Source: Planctomycetota bacterium
GTDB lineage: Bacteria > Planctomycetota > UBA1135 > GCA-002686595
NCBI GenBank assembly: GCA_947484275.1
Contig: CANKOY010000030.1
Location: 1 to 43,544, forward strand
Direction of reading: 5' to 3'
Length of the DNA: 43,544 bases
A model generated the notes under the pieces. It saw only the letters and a list, made by a program, of their open reading frames with translations, did no database searches and was not told where the DNA came from. The translations under genes and the position numbers were made by a program. Numbering within the stretch: the stretch's first letter is position 1; the number at the start of each line of letters is the position of its first letter. Below are positions 32,813 to 42,123 of this stretch, one piece after another.

Positions 32813-35242
32813 TTACTCGTCGCTCTGGCCAGAGTCGGCCTCGGCGAGCGCGCCGTCGGCGTCGGCCTCTTCACCCTCTTCGCCCTTTTCCTTGGCGCCG
32901 ATGTTGCGCGCGTTCTTGCACGTTGGATAGGAGGAGCAGGCCAGGAACTGCTTGCCCCAGCGCGAGGTGCGCTTGACCATCGGCGCGTTGCACTTCTCGC
33001 ACAGCTCGCCGGTCTCCTCGGGCTTCTCGCGCAGCTCCCCGGGCAGGGGTTTCGCGTTCCTGCATTTTGGATAGGCGCTGCAGGCCAGGAACGGTCCGCG
33101 CTTTGAGCCCTTGATGATCATCGGGCTCTCGCACTTGTCGCAGTTGATGCCCGTGGGCTTCAGTTCCAGGGGCTTGCCATCCTCGCCCACGGACTGCGTG
33201 GACTTGCACTTGGGGAAACCCGTGCAGGCCAAGAACTTTCCGCGCGAGCCGGTGCGCAGCACCATCGGCTTCTGGCACTTGGGACAGGTGTAGTCGGTTG
33301 CCAGGACCTCGCTCTGTTCGCGGGGGCCGTCGACGCCCATGGCGTTCTTGCACTCGGGATAGCGCGTGCAACCCAGGAACTTGCCGCGCTTATTGAACAG
33401 CACGGCCATGGGCGCGCCGCACTTGTCGCAGATCTTGTCCGAGAGGATCGGATTCTTCTTGAGGTCCTTCATCTTGACCTCGGCCGCCGACAGATCGCTC
33501 ATGAACACGTCGTTGAACTGCTTGACCACCGAGCGCCAGTCGCTGGTGCCGGCTTCGACATGGTCGAGCTCGGATTCCATCTTCGCCGTGTACTCGGTGT
33601 TGATGATGTTCTCGAAGTGCGCAACGAGCAGGTCGGTCACGACTTCGCCTAGCTCAGTCGCGCGGAAGCGTCGCGCCTCTGAGATCGCGTAACCGCGGTC
33701 CTGGATCGTGGAGATGATCGTCGCGTAGGTCGAAGGACGGCCGATGCCGCGTTTTTCGAGCTCCTTGACCAGCGTCGCCTCGGAGTAGCGCGGCGGCGGC
33801 TGGGTGAAGTGCTGGCTCGCGTCGATCGCCTTGGGCAGGTACTGGCCGCCTTGCTTGAGGGTCTTGGGCAGCGCCTGCTCGTCGCCGCGGTCTCCCCCGC
33901 CGAAAACACGCGTATGTCCGTCGAAGACCTCGACTTCGCCCTGGGCTACGAAGCGCGCGTTGCCGTGTTCGAAGGCCGCGGTGGTGATGCTGGCCAGGGC
34001 CGGCTTCATCTGGCTGGCGACGAACTTGTCCCAGATCAACTTGTAGAGCTTGTACTGCTCGTCGCTCAGGGTCGCCTTCAGCTTCTCCGGCGTGCGCGTC
34101 ACGTCCGTGGGGCGGATCGCCTCGTGGGCCTCCTGCGCTCCCTTGGCCTTGGTGCGGAAGAAGTTGGGCTTGTCCGGCACGTACTGATCGCCGTATTTCT
34201 GCCCGATCAGCTCGCGCGCCGCGATGAGCGCATCATTGGAGACGCGCGTCGAATCCGTGCGCATGTACGTGATCAAACCGACGGCGCCTTCGCCTGCGAC
34301 CTCCATGCCCTCGTACAGGCGCTGGGCGACCATCATGGTCTTCTTGGCGCTGAAGCGCAGCATGGTCGAGGCCTTCTGCTGCAGCTGCGAGGTCGTGAAG
34401 GGCGGCGTCGGCGGGCGCGTCTTGGGCTTCTCGTCGAGCTCCGCCAGTACGAGCGAATCGCTGCCGATGCGCGCAAGCAATTCCTTGGCGCCTTTCTCAT
34501 CGAGGTTTTGGTCGATGCGCGTTTCGCCGATGCGCGTCAGGCGGGCGTCGAACTCCTGACCGCCCTCCTGGAACTTGGCGGTTACGCGCCAGTACTCTTC
34601 CTTGATGAAGGCGCGGATTTCCTTTTCGCGCTCGACGATCAGGCGCACGGCGACGGATTGCACGCGGCCGGCGGAGAGGCCCTTGGCCACTTTTTTCCAC
34701 AGCAGGGGCGAGAGCTTGTAGCCCATGATGCGGTCGAGCACGCGCCGCGCCTGCTGCGCGTCCACCTTGTCCATGTCGAGCTTGCCGGGCACCTCGAAGG
34801 CCGCCTTGACCGCCTTCTCCGTGATCTCGTTGAACACCACGCGGTGCATCAGCTTCGGATCGACGCCCAGGGCTTCGGACAGGTGCCAGGCGATCGCCTC
34901 ACCCTCGCGGTCGGGGTCGGGCGCCAGGTAGATCGCGGGCGCGGCCTTCGCGAGCTTGCGCAGTTCGCTGACCACCTTGGCCTTGCCCGTAATCGTCACG
35001 TAGTCCGGCTCGAAGCCGTTGTCGATCGCGATGCCGAAGCGGCCCTTGGGTAGATCGCGGACGTGCCCCATTGAAGCGCGCACCACGTAGGAGGCGCCCA
35101 AGTACTTGTTGATCGTCTTGGCCTTCGCCGGACTCTCTACGATCACCAGGCTGCGGCCCAGTCCGACCGGCGCTTCCGCGTTCGGATCCTCGTCCTCGAG
35201 TTCTTCGGCGGCTTTGGCGGACTTGGTTTTGCGTTTGGCCAT
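32813..35242 (-). CDS. topA: DNA topoisomerase I (type IA), with four C-terminal zinc ribbons
   Basis: An 809-residue type IA topoisomerase that relaxes negative supercoils. The Toprim domain begins LGRSLVIVESPAKAKTINKY and includes YLAPDPDREGEAIAWHL. The active-site tyrosine lies in GLITYMRTDSTRVSND near residue 325. Four C4 zinc ribbons close the protein, each of the form CDKCGAPM...GKFLGCTRYPECKN; all sixteen cysteines are present. The tail is strongly acidic (EKGEEGEEADADGALAEADS). ATG 35242 (MAKRKTKSAK) is preferred over the frame's upstream extension to 35341. A TTGACT/TATGTA promoter candidate lies 56-83 bases upstream. The gene is divergent from the helicase gene. Confidence 0.96.
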   Translation of the reverse strand: MAKRKTKSAKAAEELEDEDPNAEAPVGLGRSLVIVESPAKAKTINKYLGASYVVRASMGHVRDLPKGRFGIAIDNGFEPDYVTITGKAKVVSELRKLAKAAPAIYLAPDPDREGEAIAWHLSEALGVDPKLMHRVVFNEITEKAVKAAFEVPGKLDMDKVDAQQARRVLDRIMGYKLSPLLWKKVAKGLSAGRVQSVAVRLIVEREKEIRAFIKEEYWRVTAKFQEGGQEFDARLTRIGETRIDQNLDEKGAKELLARIGSDSLVLAELDEKPKTRPPTPPFTTSQLQQKASTMLRFSAKKTMMVAQRLYEGMEVAGEGAVGLITYMRTDSTRVSNDALIAARELIGQKYGDQYVPDKPNFFRTKAKGAQEAHEAIRPTDVTRTPEKLKATLSDEQYKLYKLIWDKFVASQMKPALASITTAAFEHGNARFVAQGEVEVFDGHTRVFGGGDRGDEQALPKTLKQGGQYLPKAIDASQHFTQPPPRYSEATLVKELEKRGIGRPSTYATIISTIQDRGYAISEARRFRATELGEVVTDLLVAHFENIINTEYTAKMESELDHVEAGTSDWRSVVKQFNDVFMSDLSAAEVKMKDLKKNPILSDKICDKCGAPMAVLFNKRGKFLGCTRYPECKNAMGVDGPREQSEVLATDYTCPKCQKPMVLRTGSRGKFLACTGFPKCKSTQSVGEDGKPLELKPTGINCDKCESPMIIKGSKRGPFLACSAYPKCRNAKPLPGELREKPEETGELCEKCNAPMVKRTSRWGKQFLACSSYPTCKNARNIGAKEKGEEGEEADADGALAEADSGQSDE

Positions 35243-35576
35243 GGTGGAGCGCGATCGGAGCGGGTCGGGGAAGGCGCCCCGGCCAGGATCGGGGCCATAC
35301 ATAAGGTGGTGAGGTTGCCAGTCAAGCTCGACCGTCCTCACGGGCCCAATCCGGGGTGCGGCAGGGGGTCGATTCCGAGTGGTGCCGTAAACCGTTGTGG
35401 GGCAATGGCTTCGGATCGCAACTGCAAAGAGCCCGCCCCTGTGCGGGCGCCCGGGCCAGAGCTGTGGCCTAATGCCAGACAGGGCAACGACTTAGGGGGT
35501 CTCCCCGCCCACGCCTGGAGAATTCCCGGCCTTTGCAACCCGAGAACACCCCGCCAGGTCAGTCCAGCGCCAGCCG
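35243..35576. other. 334-base divergent intergenic region between topA and helicase
   Basis: No protein or RNA gene is recognised. The topA-proximal part holds a good minus-strand promoter candidate (35298-35325). A small hairpin can form from GCCCGC (35431-35436) and GCGGGC (35443-35448). I found no convincing plus-strand -35/-10 pair for the helicase gene, and no Shine-Dalgarno site before its ATG. Confidence 0.5.
35298..35325 (-). promoter_or_regulatory. Candidate sigma-70-like promoter for topA
   Basis: On the minus strand TTGACT (35325-35320) matches the -35 consensus at five of six positions, and TATGTA (35303-35298) follows after 16 bases as a weak -10. A start near 35291 gives a leader of about 50 bases before ATG 35242. 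Confidence 0.48.
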
Positions 35577-38500
35577 ATGCGAAGCCCCTCCACCCCGTCC
35601 AACGCCCAGGTGCCCTGGCTCAGCAACGGCGCCGAGGACCCCGGATTGGCCTTCGTAAGCCTGTGGACCAGTGGCCCGGACCCGGCGGTTGACGGCCTGC
35701 TGCGCATCGATGCATTGAGGCTCGACGAGGCGGGCGATTTCGAGAGCTTCGAGCGCTGGTGCCACCCCTTCCCCGGCCGCGACGAGCCCGCCGCCAGCGC
35801 GCGCATGGTGCGCGAATTCGGCGTGACCAGCGCCGACTTGGAGCGCGCCCAAAGCGGCGCCTCGGCCTGGGCGGAACTGACGACGTTCCTTGGCAGACGT
35901 TCGCTCGTGGTGCTCGACGGCCAGATGTTCAGCGCCTGGGTCGCGCACTTCGAAGGCCGCGCCCAGGCGGCGCGCTGTGTGCAGGGCCTGGTGGAATTTC
36001 GCGACCAGTGGATGCCCGGTCGACAGGAGGGCGCGCGCGATGCGTGGCTCCAGGGTTGGCTGGGCTCGGAGCACTCGCGCGGCGGGCCGGGCGCCATTAG
36101 CGCGCGCGATCTGCAGGCGGCCCTGTCGGAATTGGTTATGCGCGTGCTGGAGCTCGATCCGGCGCTGTTGCGGCTGGTGTCGGCGGCGGCAATGTGCGCT
36201 TCGCTTGCCCTGCGCGAGACGGATCCCGCAACGGCACTGCGGTTCGAATTCGGTCTTGGACTGATCGAGCGGCCCGCGCGCTTTCGAAGCGGCGCGACGC
36301 AGTTGTTCGACGAACTGCGCCAGCCTGCGGACGGCGCCTTTGCTCTCGGACAATCCGAGCAGGACTTGCGCGATCCACACGAGTGCGTGCAGACAGCCAT
36401 CGAGGAACTGGAGCCTGCGTGGACGCTGGATGAGGAACGCCAGGGCAGCTCCATCCCGATCACCACCGACGACCCCAAGCCCTTCGACGCGCGCGACCTC
36501 GAATTGCTCGACGACGTGTTCCAGGTGCACCTCCCCGCCCTGGCCGCCGAGTCCGGTGCGGAGTTGGCTTACCGGGCGGGACAACACGAAGTCGCAAGAC
36601 AAGTGGCGCGAACGCTTGGAACGGAAGAGCTGCTGTTGGTGCACGCGCCGACGGGCACGGGAAAAACCCTGGCGTATGTGGTTCCCGCGCTCATCTGGGC
36701 TGCGCGCCACGGAGTGCGCGTCGGCGTCAGCACGTACACGCGCGCCCTGCAGGAACAGGCCATGGACCGCGAGGTGCCGCGGGCCCTGACGGCCCTCAAA
36801 CGCGCCACGGGGCTTGGACCTAACAGGCTGCCCTGCGAGCCGAGCGTGGCGTTGCTCAAGGGTCGAGCAAACTACGTCTGCTGGCGCGCCCTGAAGCTGC
36901 ACGTGCCAGGGCGTGAGGACGGCTACGCAGCCTGGCTTGCCTGGCTGACACTGGTGCTGTTCAGTTTGCGCGACGAGACCGGCGACCTCGACCGTCTGGC
37001 CATGCGCGCGGCCTTCGGGGCAGGAATGCGCGAGCGTGAGAGTCGCGAACTCGAGCAACTGGCGCGGCAAGTGCGCGCCCAGGTCGGCTGCTGCCAGCAG
37101 CGCGCGGACCGGCGCACCTGCGGCGCCGAAGTTGCGCGACAGCGCGCCGAACGCGCCCACGTCGTGATCGCCAATCACGCCTTCGCCCTGAGTCGCCAGG
37201 CGTACTTCAAGCACGCGGTGTTCGACGAATGCGAGCACTTGCACGAACAGGCTCACGCGGCCTGGAGTCATGCCCTGTCCGTGGAGGAAATGCGCCAGCT
37301 CCTCGGGCGCTTGAGCCAGGAAGGCCGCTCGTCGTCGCGCGCGCCGCTCGATCGCCTGGACCGCGTCGCCTTTCCGGGTACTCGCGGCGATCTGTGCGCA
37401 CAGCAGGCCCTAGGGGCTTGGACTGCAGCAGCTTCCGCAGTGGACGAGCTCGAGCGCCAGCTGGGGGAATTTCTCAGCTGGCGCCAGCAGCAGGAACGAA
37501 CGCGCGACGCAAAGGACCAGCATTCGCTTCTGCGCGAATTCGTCCTCGGCAGCGAGTCCGGGGCATTGGTGGCCGCGCGCGTGCAACTTGGAGGGCAGTT
37601 CGACGCACTCTCCACCGCGCTGGCCGAACTCGCGGAGTGCCTCGACAGTTTGCCCGTGCGCGGCATCCCGCGCCTGCGCAGGCAATTGGAGCTGGTGCGC
37701 GTGGACCTCGACACGCAGAGCGACGACCTCGAGGCGTGGATGCCGATCGCTGATGGCAGCGTGCAGTACAACGAACACACTTTCTACGACGTCGAACGCG
37801 ACGGGCGCGGTCGGACGATACTCGCGGCGCGCGTGCTGCTGCCAAATGAGTACTTGGGCCGGCATTACTACCCCGAGCTGAAGACCGCGGTGCTTTTGTC
37901 CGCGACGACTTGGCTGCGCGGTGGCTTCGATGGCGCGCGCGCCTACCTCGGCTTGGACCGCGCGGCGCAACCCGTGGCGGACGAAACGCGCGCCCCCTGC
38001 TCCGTGCGCTGCGTGCGCGCGCCTGATCCTTTCGACTATTCGCGGGTCGTGGTCGCGCTGCCGACTGACCTGCCGTCGTACACGAATGAGCGCAACGCCT
38101 GGAATTCCTACGTGCGCCGCTTCATTCAGCATCTCGGCGAACGCACGCGCGGACGCATGCTCGTGCTGTTCACGAACCAAAAGGAGCTGCTCGAATTTGG
38201 AGCGGACCTCAAGGGCTTCTTCAATGCGCGCCGCATTCCGTTCTGGTACCAGGGCATGGGCGGCATCGCAAAGGAGGAACTGGCCAGCCTGTTCCGCAGC
38301 CGCGTCGATTCGATCCTGCTGGGCGTCGACACGTTTTGGTACGGCGCGGACTTTCCTGGTGAGACGCTTGAGTACCTCGTGATCGTCAAGTTGCCCTACG
38401 GCGTGCCGGATCGCTATCACCACGCCCAATGCCAGGCGCTGGGCACCGGCGCCCAGCGCAAGCAGATTTACTTGCCGCGCGCGCTGGCGAAATTCAGGCA

Positions 38501-38828
38501 GGGGTTCGGACGTTTGATGCGCCGTGAAACCGACCGCGGTTGTGTATTCCTCCTGGACCCGCGCGCGCAGGAGCCCCGCCACCGTCTATTCCTCGACGAG
38601 TTGCCCCTGGCGGACAATCGCGACCCCGCGGGACTTGGGGAGTGGCGCGCGGAAAGCGCGCGAGTCCTGCGTGCGACGACCGACGATTGCATGCATGGCG
38701 CCCTGGCGCACATGGACATGCTGGCGGACGTGCGCCGACGGGGGCTCGACACCTCCTTTAGCGGTCGCGCCTCCGAGAACTCGCGCGAAGACTCGAAAAT
38801 CGCGGGCTCGGACGAGATTCCCTTCTGA
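35577..38828 (+). CDS. DinG/XPD-like superfamily 2 helicase with degenerate exonuclease domain
   Basis: A 1083-residue protein. Residues about 20-125 are laid out like a DnaQ/RNase T exonuclease domain, but the first catalytic pair is lost (FVSLWTSGPDP where VDLETTG is usual) and LVVLDGQMFSAWVAH lacks the later Asn/Asp. The helicase has Walker A HAPTGTGKTLAY near residue 356, motif Ia VSTYTRALQEQAMD, cysteines fitting an XPD-type iron-sulfur cluster (NYVCW, VGCCQQRADRRTCG), VIANHAFAL, and motif II VFDECEH (residue 550). Motifs V-VI include GVDTFWYGADFPGETLEYLV and FRQGFGRLMRR. These are DinG-family features, implying 5'-3' unwinding of DNA. The extreme C-terminus is SDEIPF, like the SSB tip. 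ATG 35577 is the only sensible start; no Shine-Dalgarno site is seen. Confidence 0.88.
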   Translation: MRSPSTPSNAQVPWLSNGAEDPGLAFVSLWTSGPDPAVDGLLRIDALRLDEAGDFESFERWCHPFPGRDEPAASARMVREFGVTSADLERAQSGASAWAELTTFLGRRSLVVLDGQMFSAWVAHFEGRAQAARCVQGLVEFRDQWMPGRQEGARDAWLQGWLGSEHSRGGPGAISARDLQAALSELVMRVLELDPALLRLVSAAAMCASLALRETDPATALRFEFGLGLIERPARFRSGATQLFDELRQPADGAFALGQSEQDLRDPHECVQTAIEELEPAWTLDEERQGSSIPITTDDPKPFDARDLELLDDVFQVHLPALAAESGAELAYRAGQHEVARQVARTLGTEELLLVHAPTGTGKTLAYVVPALIWAARHGVRVGVSTYTRALQEQAMDREVPRALTALKRATGLGPNRLPCEPSVALLKGRANYVCWRALKLHVPGREDGYAAWLAWLTLVLFSLRDETGDLDRLAMRAAFGAGMRERESRELEQLARQVRAQVGCCQQRADRRTCGAEVARQRAERAHVVIANHAFALSRQAYFKHAVFDECEHLHEQAHAAWSHALSVEEMRQLLGRLSQEGRSSSRAPLDRLDRVAFPGTRGDLCAQQALGAWTAAASAVDELERQLGEFLSWRQQQERTRDAKDQHSLLREFVLGSESGALVAARVQLGGQFDALSTALAELAECLDSLPVRGIPRLRRQLELVRVDLDTQSDDLEAWMPIADGSVQYNEHTFYDVERDGRGRTILAARVLLPNEYLGRHYYPELKTAVLLSATTWLRGGFDGARAYLGLDRAAQPVADETRAPCSVRCVRAPDPFDYSRVVVALPTDLPSYTNERNAWNSYVRRFIQHLGERTRGRMLVLFTNQKELLEFGADLKGFFNARRIPFWYQGMGGIAKEELASLFRSRVDSILLGVDTFWYGADFPGETLEYLVIVKLPYGVPDRYHHAQCQALGTGAQRKQIYLPRALAKFRQGFGRLMRRETDRGCVFLLDPRAQEPRHRLFLDELPLADNRDPAGLGEWRAESARVLRATTDDCMHGALAHMDMLADVRRRGLDTSFSGRASENSREDSKIAGSDEIPF

Positions 38829-38918
38829 TGGAACGCGCGCGCGCTGCTGTCTGCTTCAGCCCTTTGAATCTCTGCCGTGCGCCGCGGCTGGGCACAGGAC
38901 ATCGGCTCGAGCCCGGCA

Positions 38919-38924
38919 TAGAAT
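38919..38924 (+). promoter_or_regulatory. Candidate -10 box for the glycosyltransferase gene
   Basis: TAGAAT matches the -10 consensus at five of six positions and stands out in a GC-rich 148-base gap after the helicase gene. No convincing -35 hexamer is present at the right distance. It lies 52 bases before ATG 38977. Confidence 0.28.
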
Positions 38925-38976
38925 CCGCGCTGATCGTGCGAACCAGCCAGCGTCAATTCCCTCCGAACGGCTGACC

Positions 38977-40185
38977 ATGCGCATTCTCTTCCTTGCGCAG
39001 CGCGTGCCCTACCCGCCCAACCGCGGCGACAAGATCACGACCTGGCGGCTGATCGAGCGCATGGCGCGCAAACACGAGGTGCGCGTGATCGCATTCGCCC
39101 ACGACGGGGCGGACCGCGATGCAGCGCGGCACTTAAGTTCGATCGGGATCCAGACCACGGCCGTGGACCACGCCGCCACCGCCGCGCGCCTGCGCTCACT
39201 GCCGCTGTTGCTCACGGGCCAGCCGCTGACCCTGGGCGTCTACGGCTCGAAGGCCCTGCAGCGCGCCGTGGATCGCGAGGCGGGTTGGGCCGACGTCGGC
39301 TACGCCTACAGCTCCTCTATGGGTGCTTTCCTCGAACCCCACGGACGACTCGCGCGCGTGATGCACTTCGCCGAGTTGGATTCGGACAAGTGGCGCCAGT
39401 ACGCGCAACGCAGTTCAGCGCCGATGTCCTGGGTCTACGGCCGCGAGCAACGCACTCTGCTCGCCTTCGAGTCGCGCGTGGCGCGCTCGTTCTCGGAAAA
39501 CGTGTTCTGCACGCCGCTAGAACAGCGGGTCTTTCAGGAGCAGATCCCCGGCGCGAGTTCGATCGTGCTGCGCAACGGAGTCGACCTGAAGTATTACGGG
39601 CCGCAGCCCGAGCTCGCTCGAGCGCGCCACATGGTGTTCACCGGCGTGATGAACTACCTGCCCAACGTGGACGGCTGCGAATTCTTCGCCCGTGAAGTGC
39701 TGCCGCTGCTTTACGGGCGTTATCCGGACCTGCGTTTCACGATCGTCGGCTCGAATCCGACTCCCGCCGTGCATGCCCTGGCGAAGCTGCCCGGCGTCGC
39801 GGTCACCGGATTCGTCGACGACACGCGTCCGTGGCTCGCACAGGCCGCCATCTCCGTCGCGCCGTTGCGCATCGCGCGCGGCATCCAGAATAAGGTGCTC
39901 GAGGCCATGGCCATGGGCTTGCCCGTGGTCGGCACCCTGAGTGCGACTCAGGGCATCGAAGGTGTCTCAGGTCACGATTACTTGGTGGCCGATTCCGCCG
40001 CGTCACAGGCGGACGCGATCGCACAGTTGTTCGACGCGCCGAGCGATGCGCGCGAGCTCGGCGCACGCGCGCGAGCATTCGTCGAGCGCGAGTATGATTG
40101 GGAGCGCGTGCTCGAGCCCCTCGATCAACTTCTCGAGCGCCTGGGTCCCGCCGCCCAGCAAACGACCGCGGAGCAGCGCCCATGA
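38977..40185 (+). CDS. Glycosyltransferase, TIGR03087-like (exosortase/EPS-associated)
   Basis: A 402-residue GT-B glycosyltransferase. It opens with MRILFLAQRVPYPPNRGDKI and TTWRLIERMARKHEVRVIAF, a pattern I associate with the TIGR03087 sugar transferases found with PEP-CTERM/exosortase and exopolysaccharide loci. Other blocks are MHFAELDSDKWRQYAQ, IVLRNGVDLKYYGP, VFTGVMNYLPNVDGCEFFA and VAPLRIARGIQNKVLEAMAM. The raw frame reaches back to 38524 inside the helicase gene, so ATG 38977 is used. Its TGA overlaps the ATG of the next gene, a methyltransferase (ATGA, 40182-40185), suggesting joint action on one glycan. No exosortase gene is in the window. Confidence 0.87.
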   Translation: MRILFLAQRVPYPPNRGDKITTWRLIERMARKHEVRVIAFAHDGADRDAARHLSSIGIQTTAVDHAATAARLRSLPLLLTGQPLTLGVYGSKALQRAVDREAGWADVGYAYSSSMGAFLEPHGRLARVMHFAELDSDKWRQYAQRSSAPMSWVYGREQRTLLAFESRVARSFSENVFCTPLEQRVFQEQIPGASSIVLRNGVDLKYYGPQPELARARHMVFTGVMNYLPNVDGCEFFAREVLPLLYGRYPDLRFTIVGSNPTPAVHALAKLPGVAVTGFVDDTRPWLAQAAISVAPLRIARGIQNKVLEAMAMGLPVVGTLSATQGIEGVSGHDYLVADSAASQADAIAQLFDAPSDARELGARARAFVEREYDWERVLEPLDQLLERLGPAAQQTTAEQRP

Positions 40186-40841
40186 GCCACGAGAAACTCT
40201 CCAAGACCTTTGACAGCTGGGTCGACGCCGGTCGCGACAGCGGCATGGAGACCGAACACTCCGGCGTAGTCGCCGCGGTGCTGGCGCAATTGGACGTTCG
40301 GCCCGGGGAGCAGATCCTCGACCTTGGATGCGGCAACGGCTGGGCCACACGACTCTTGGCCAAGGCCGCGCCCGGGGCGAGCGCCATCGGCGTGGATGTC
40401 TCGCCGAAAATGATCGCCCGGGCGGAGGAGCTGCACAGCCTGACGATCCGCGCGCGCTACGAAGTGGCCACGTTCGAAAACCTGGGCCTGCGCTCCGGCC
40501 GCTTCGATCGCGTGTTTTCCATGGAGGCGCTGTACTACGCCGTGGATCTCGAGCGCGCACTCAGCGAGGCGCAGCGCGTGCTCAAACCCGGCGGTCGCGC
40601 GGACGTGATCGTCGATTTCTTCAGCGAAAGCCCGACGACGCGGAACTGGCCCGAGAAGACGGGCCTCTCGATGCACTACCTCTCCACGGCCCAATGGCGC
40701 GCGGCCTTCGAGCGCGCGGGCTTCATCGATGTAACCGCCGAGCGCGTGCTCGACCCGCGCGGCGTGGCAGCAGCGAGTCCTGAGCACGCCTCCAACAAGG
40801 CCGACGGCAGCCTCTGGATCCGAGCGCACAAGCCCGCCTGA
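40182..40841 (+). CDS. Class I SAM-dependent methyltransferase
   Basis: A 219-residue Methyltransf_11-type enzyme. Motif I is ILDLGCGNGWATRLLA at about residues 45-60, the acidic beta-2 end is GVDVSPKMIARAEEL, motif II is FDRVFSMEALYYAVDLERAL, and motif III is RVLKPGGRADVIVDFF. A C-terminal segment (MHYLSTAQWRAAFERAGFID) is like that of other small-molecule methyltransferases. It overlaps the upstream glycosyltransferase by four bases, which suggests translational coupling and a related substrate, possibly a sugar or lipid-linked glycan. The two methyltransferases in this window (this one and 3352-4209) are not obviously close paralogues. Confidence 0.88.
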   Translation: MSHEKLSKTFDSWVDAGRDSGMETEHSGVVAAVLAQLDVRPGEQILDLGCGNGWATRLLAKAAPGASAIGVDVSPKMIARAEELHSLTIRARYEVATFENLGLRSGRFDRVFSMEALYYAVDLERALSEAQRVLKPGGRADVIVDFFSESPTTRNWPEKTGLSMHYLSTAQWRAAFERAGFIDVTAERVLDPRGVAAASPEHASNKADGSLWIRAHKPA

Positions 40842-40876
40842 ATTTCCACGGTTCTCGCTGCCACCTGTGGCTCCGA

Positions 40877-40896
40877 CCTCGGTCGAATCACCGAGG
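40877..40896 (+). terminator. Small hairpin after the methyltransferase gene
   Basis: CCTCGGT (40877-40883) and ACCGAGG (40890-40896) form a perfect 7-bp stem with a 6-base loop, 36 bases after the stop codon. No T-run follows, so terminator activity is uncertain. Confidence 0.3.
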
Positions 40897-40925
40897 ACTC
40901 CCGGAGATACCCAGGGAGCGCTTCC

Positions 40926-41225
40926 ATGGAGACCTCAGTTTCATCGGACGACGAATGGCCCGCGGCGGAGCCCGGCGAGGACCCCGCCGGACAGCTCCAC
41001 GCTCCCTGGCATTTCTGGCCTGCATTGCTCGCCAGCGCCACCGCCTTCGCCGCCCTGACTTGGGTCCTCGACGGCCTTCCGGCCCAGAACGAGGAGGGTC
41101 TGGTTCTGCGCTGGCTGCGCGCTCTCGCTCAACATCCAGTTCGCGGCCCCGTGGGCCTGGCCCTTGTAATCGTTGGAACTCGACAACTTGTCAAAGCTGT
41201 GTCCAGGAGCGCAGACCGCGCCTAG
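40926..41225 (+). CDS. Small two-helix membrane protein of unknown function
   Basis: A 99-residue protein. An acidic, probably cytoplasmic N-terminus (SSDDEWPAAEPGEDPAGQ) precedes one hydrophobic helix at about residues 28-48 (FWPALLASATAFAALTWVL); a second, weaker one lies near 72-88 (GPVGLALVIVGTRQLV). The C-terminus is basic. GGGAG lies 8-12 bases before ATG 40926, one of the better Shine-Dalgarno sites in the window, which supports a real gene. I recognise no family. It stands between the methyltransferase and the radical SAM gene with gaps of 84 and 100 bases. Confidence 0.68.
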   Translation: METSVSSDDEWPAAEPGEDPAGQLHAPWHFWPALLASATAFAALTWVLDGLPAQNEEGLVLRWLRALAQHPVRGPVGLALVIVGTRQLVKAVSRSADRA

Positions 41226-41325
41226 GCATCTGATGGAATTAGAGTTACGATGACGGCCCGGTTGGCAGAACCGGTTTCCGGGGCAGGTCAAAGTCGCCCC
41301 TCCGCCCGTTCCGACACCCCCCTGG

Positions 41326-42120
41326 ATGCCGATGTCCACCGCCCCTTTCCATTCCGTCGTTTACGGCCCGGTCAAGACGCGCCGCCTCGGCACCGCCCTC
41401 GGGATCAACTTGGTCCCTACGGCCACCGGCGCGTGTCCCCCCGAGTGCATCTACTGCAAGACGGGCCAGGCGGATGCGGTTCCGATCGTCGCCCGGATCA
41501 ATTCCGTGCCCAGCGCCGGCGTCATCGTCACCGCGGCGGCCCGGCGGATCATCAGCATGTCCAAGGCCGGCGAGAAGCTCGACTGCATCGTGCTTTCGGG
41601 CAACCTGGACCCCACGCGCCACCACCAACTGCTGACGATTACCGAGAATTTGCGCGACCTGCGGAACAAGTGGTTCAGCAAGGCAGATCTCGCCATCCTG
41701 ACCGACGGTTCGAACCTGGAGCCCGCTGACCATCGCCGGGCTCTGCAGATCTACGACCTGCCGATCCTGCGCTTCGAGTGGGGCACCGTGAAGACCTTCA
41801 CGGCCATGACCGGCCGCAAGCCGGAGGACCTGAAGACCCTCGCGACGCATCTGACGGGCATGGACCGCCTGATCCTCTCGGCCACTTTCGTCCAAGGCGG
41901 CCCGGACAACTCGGTGGATGCCGAGGTCAAGGCCTGGATCAAGCGTGTGGAGGAGTTGCGCCCGAAAGAGGTTCAAATCCAAACCGTGGACACGGGCAAG
42001 GGCAAGGTCAACAAGTCGCGCACGGTACCGGTCGCGCGCTTGGAAGAGATCGCCGCGCAGCTGACCGAGAAGACCGGCATCGCGACGACGGTTCTCGCCG
42101 AAGAAGCCCTGACCGTCTGA
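41326..42120 (+). CDS. Radical SAM protein (COG0731-like)
   Basis: A 264-residue radical SAM enzyme. The iron-sulfur cluster motif CX3CX2C is ACPPECIYCKTG with cysteines 37, 41 and 44. The preceding FHSVVYGPVKTRRLGTALGI and INLVPT match the group of Fe-S oxidoreductases related to the TYW1 core (COG0731). Later, IVLSGNLDPTRHH, LAILTDGSNLEP, RFEWGTVKTFTAMTGRK and VQIQTVDTGKGK follow the barrel. The substrate is unknown. ATG codons at 41326 and 41332 are both possible. The next gene (ABC ATPase) starts 3 bases after its stop, so the two are surely co-transcribed. The upstream region contains a short hairpin but no clear promoter. Confidence 0.88.
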   Translation: MPMSTAPFHSVVYGPVKTRRLGTALGINLVPTATGACPPECIYCKTGQADAVPIVARINSVPSAGVIVTAAARRIISMSKAGEKLDCIVLSGNLDPTRHHQLLTITENLRDLRNKWFSKADLAILTDGSNLEPADHRRALQIYDLPILRFEWGTVKTFTAMTGRKPEDLKTLATHLTGMDRLILSATFVQGGPDNSVDAEVKAWIKRVEELRPKEVQIQTVDTGKGKVNKSRTVPVARLEEIAAQLTEKTGIATTVLAEEALTV

Positions 42121-42123
42121 TCC

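Noticed and set aside
41258..41277. CCGGTT/AACCGG hairpin followed by TTT as a terminator of the small membrane protein gene
   Set aside because: A six-base-pair stem and three T are too little to support a call.
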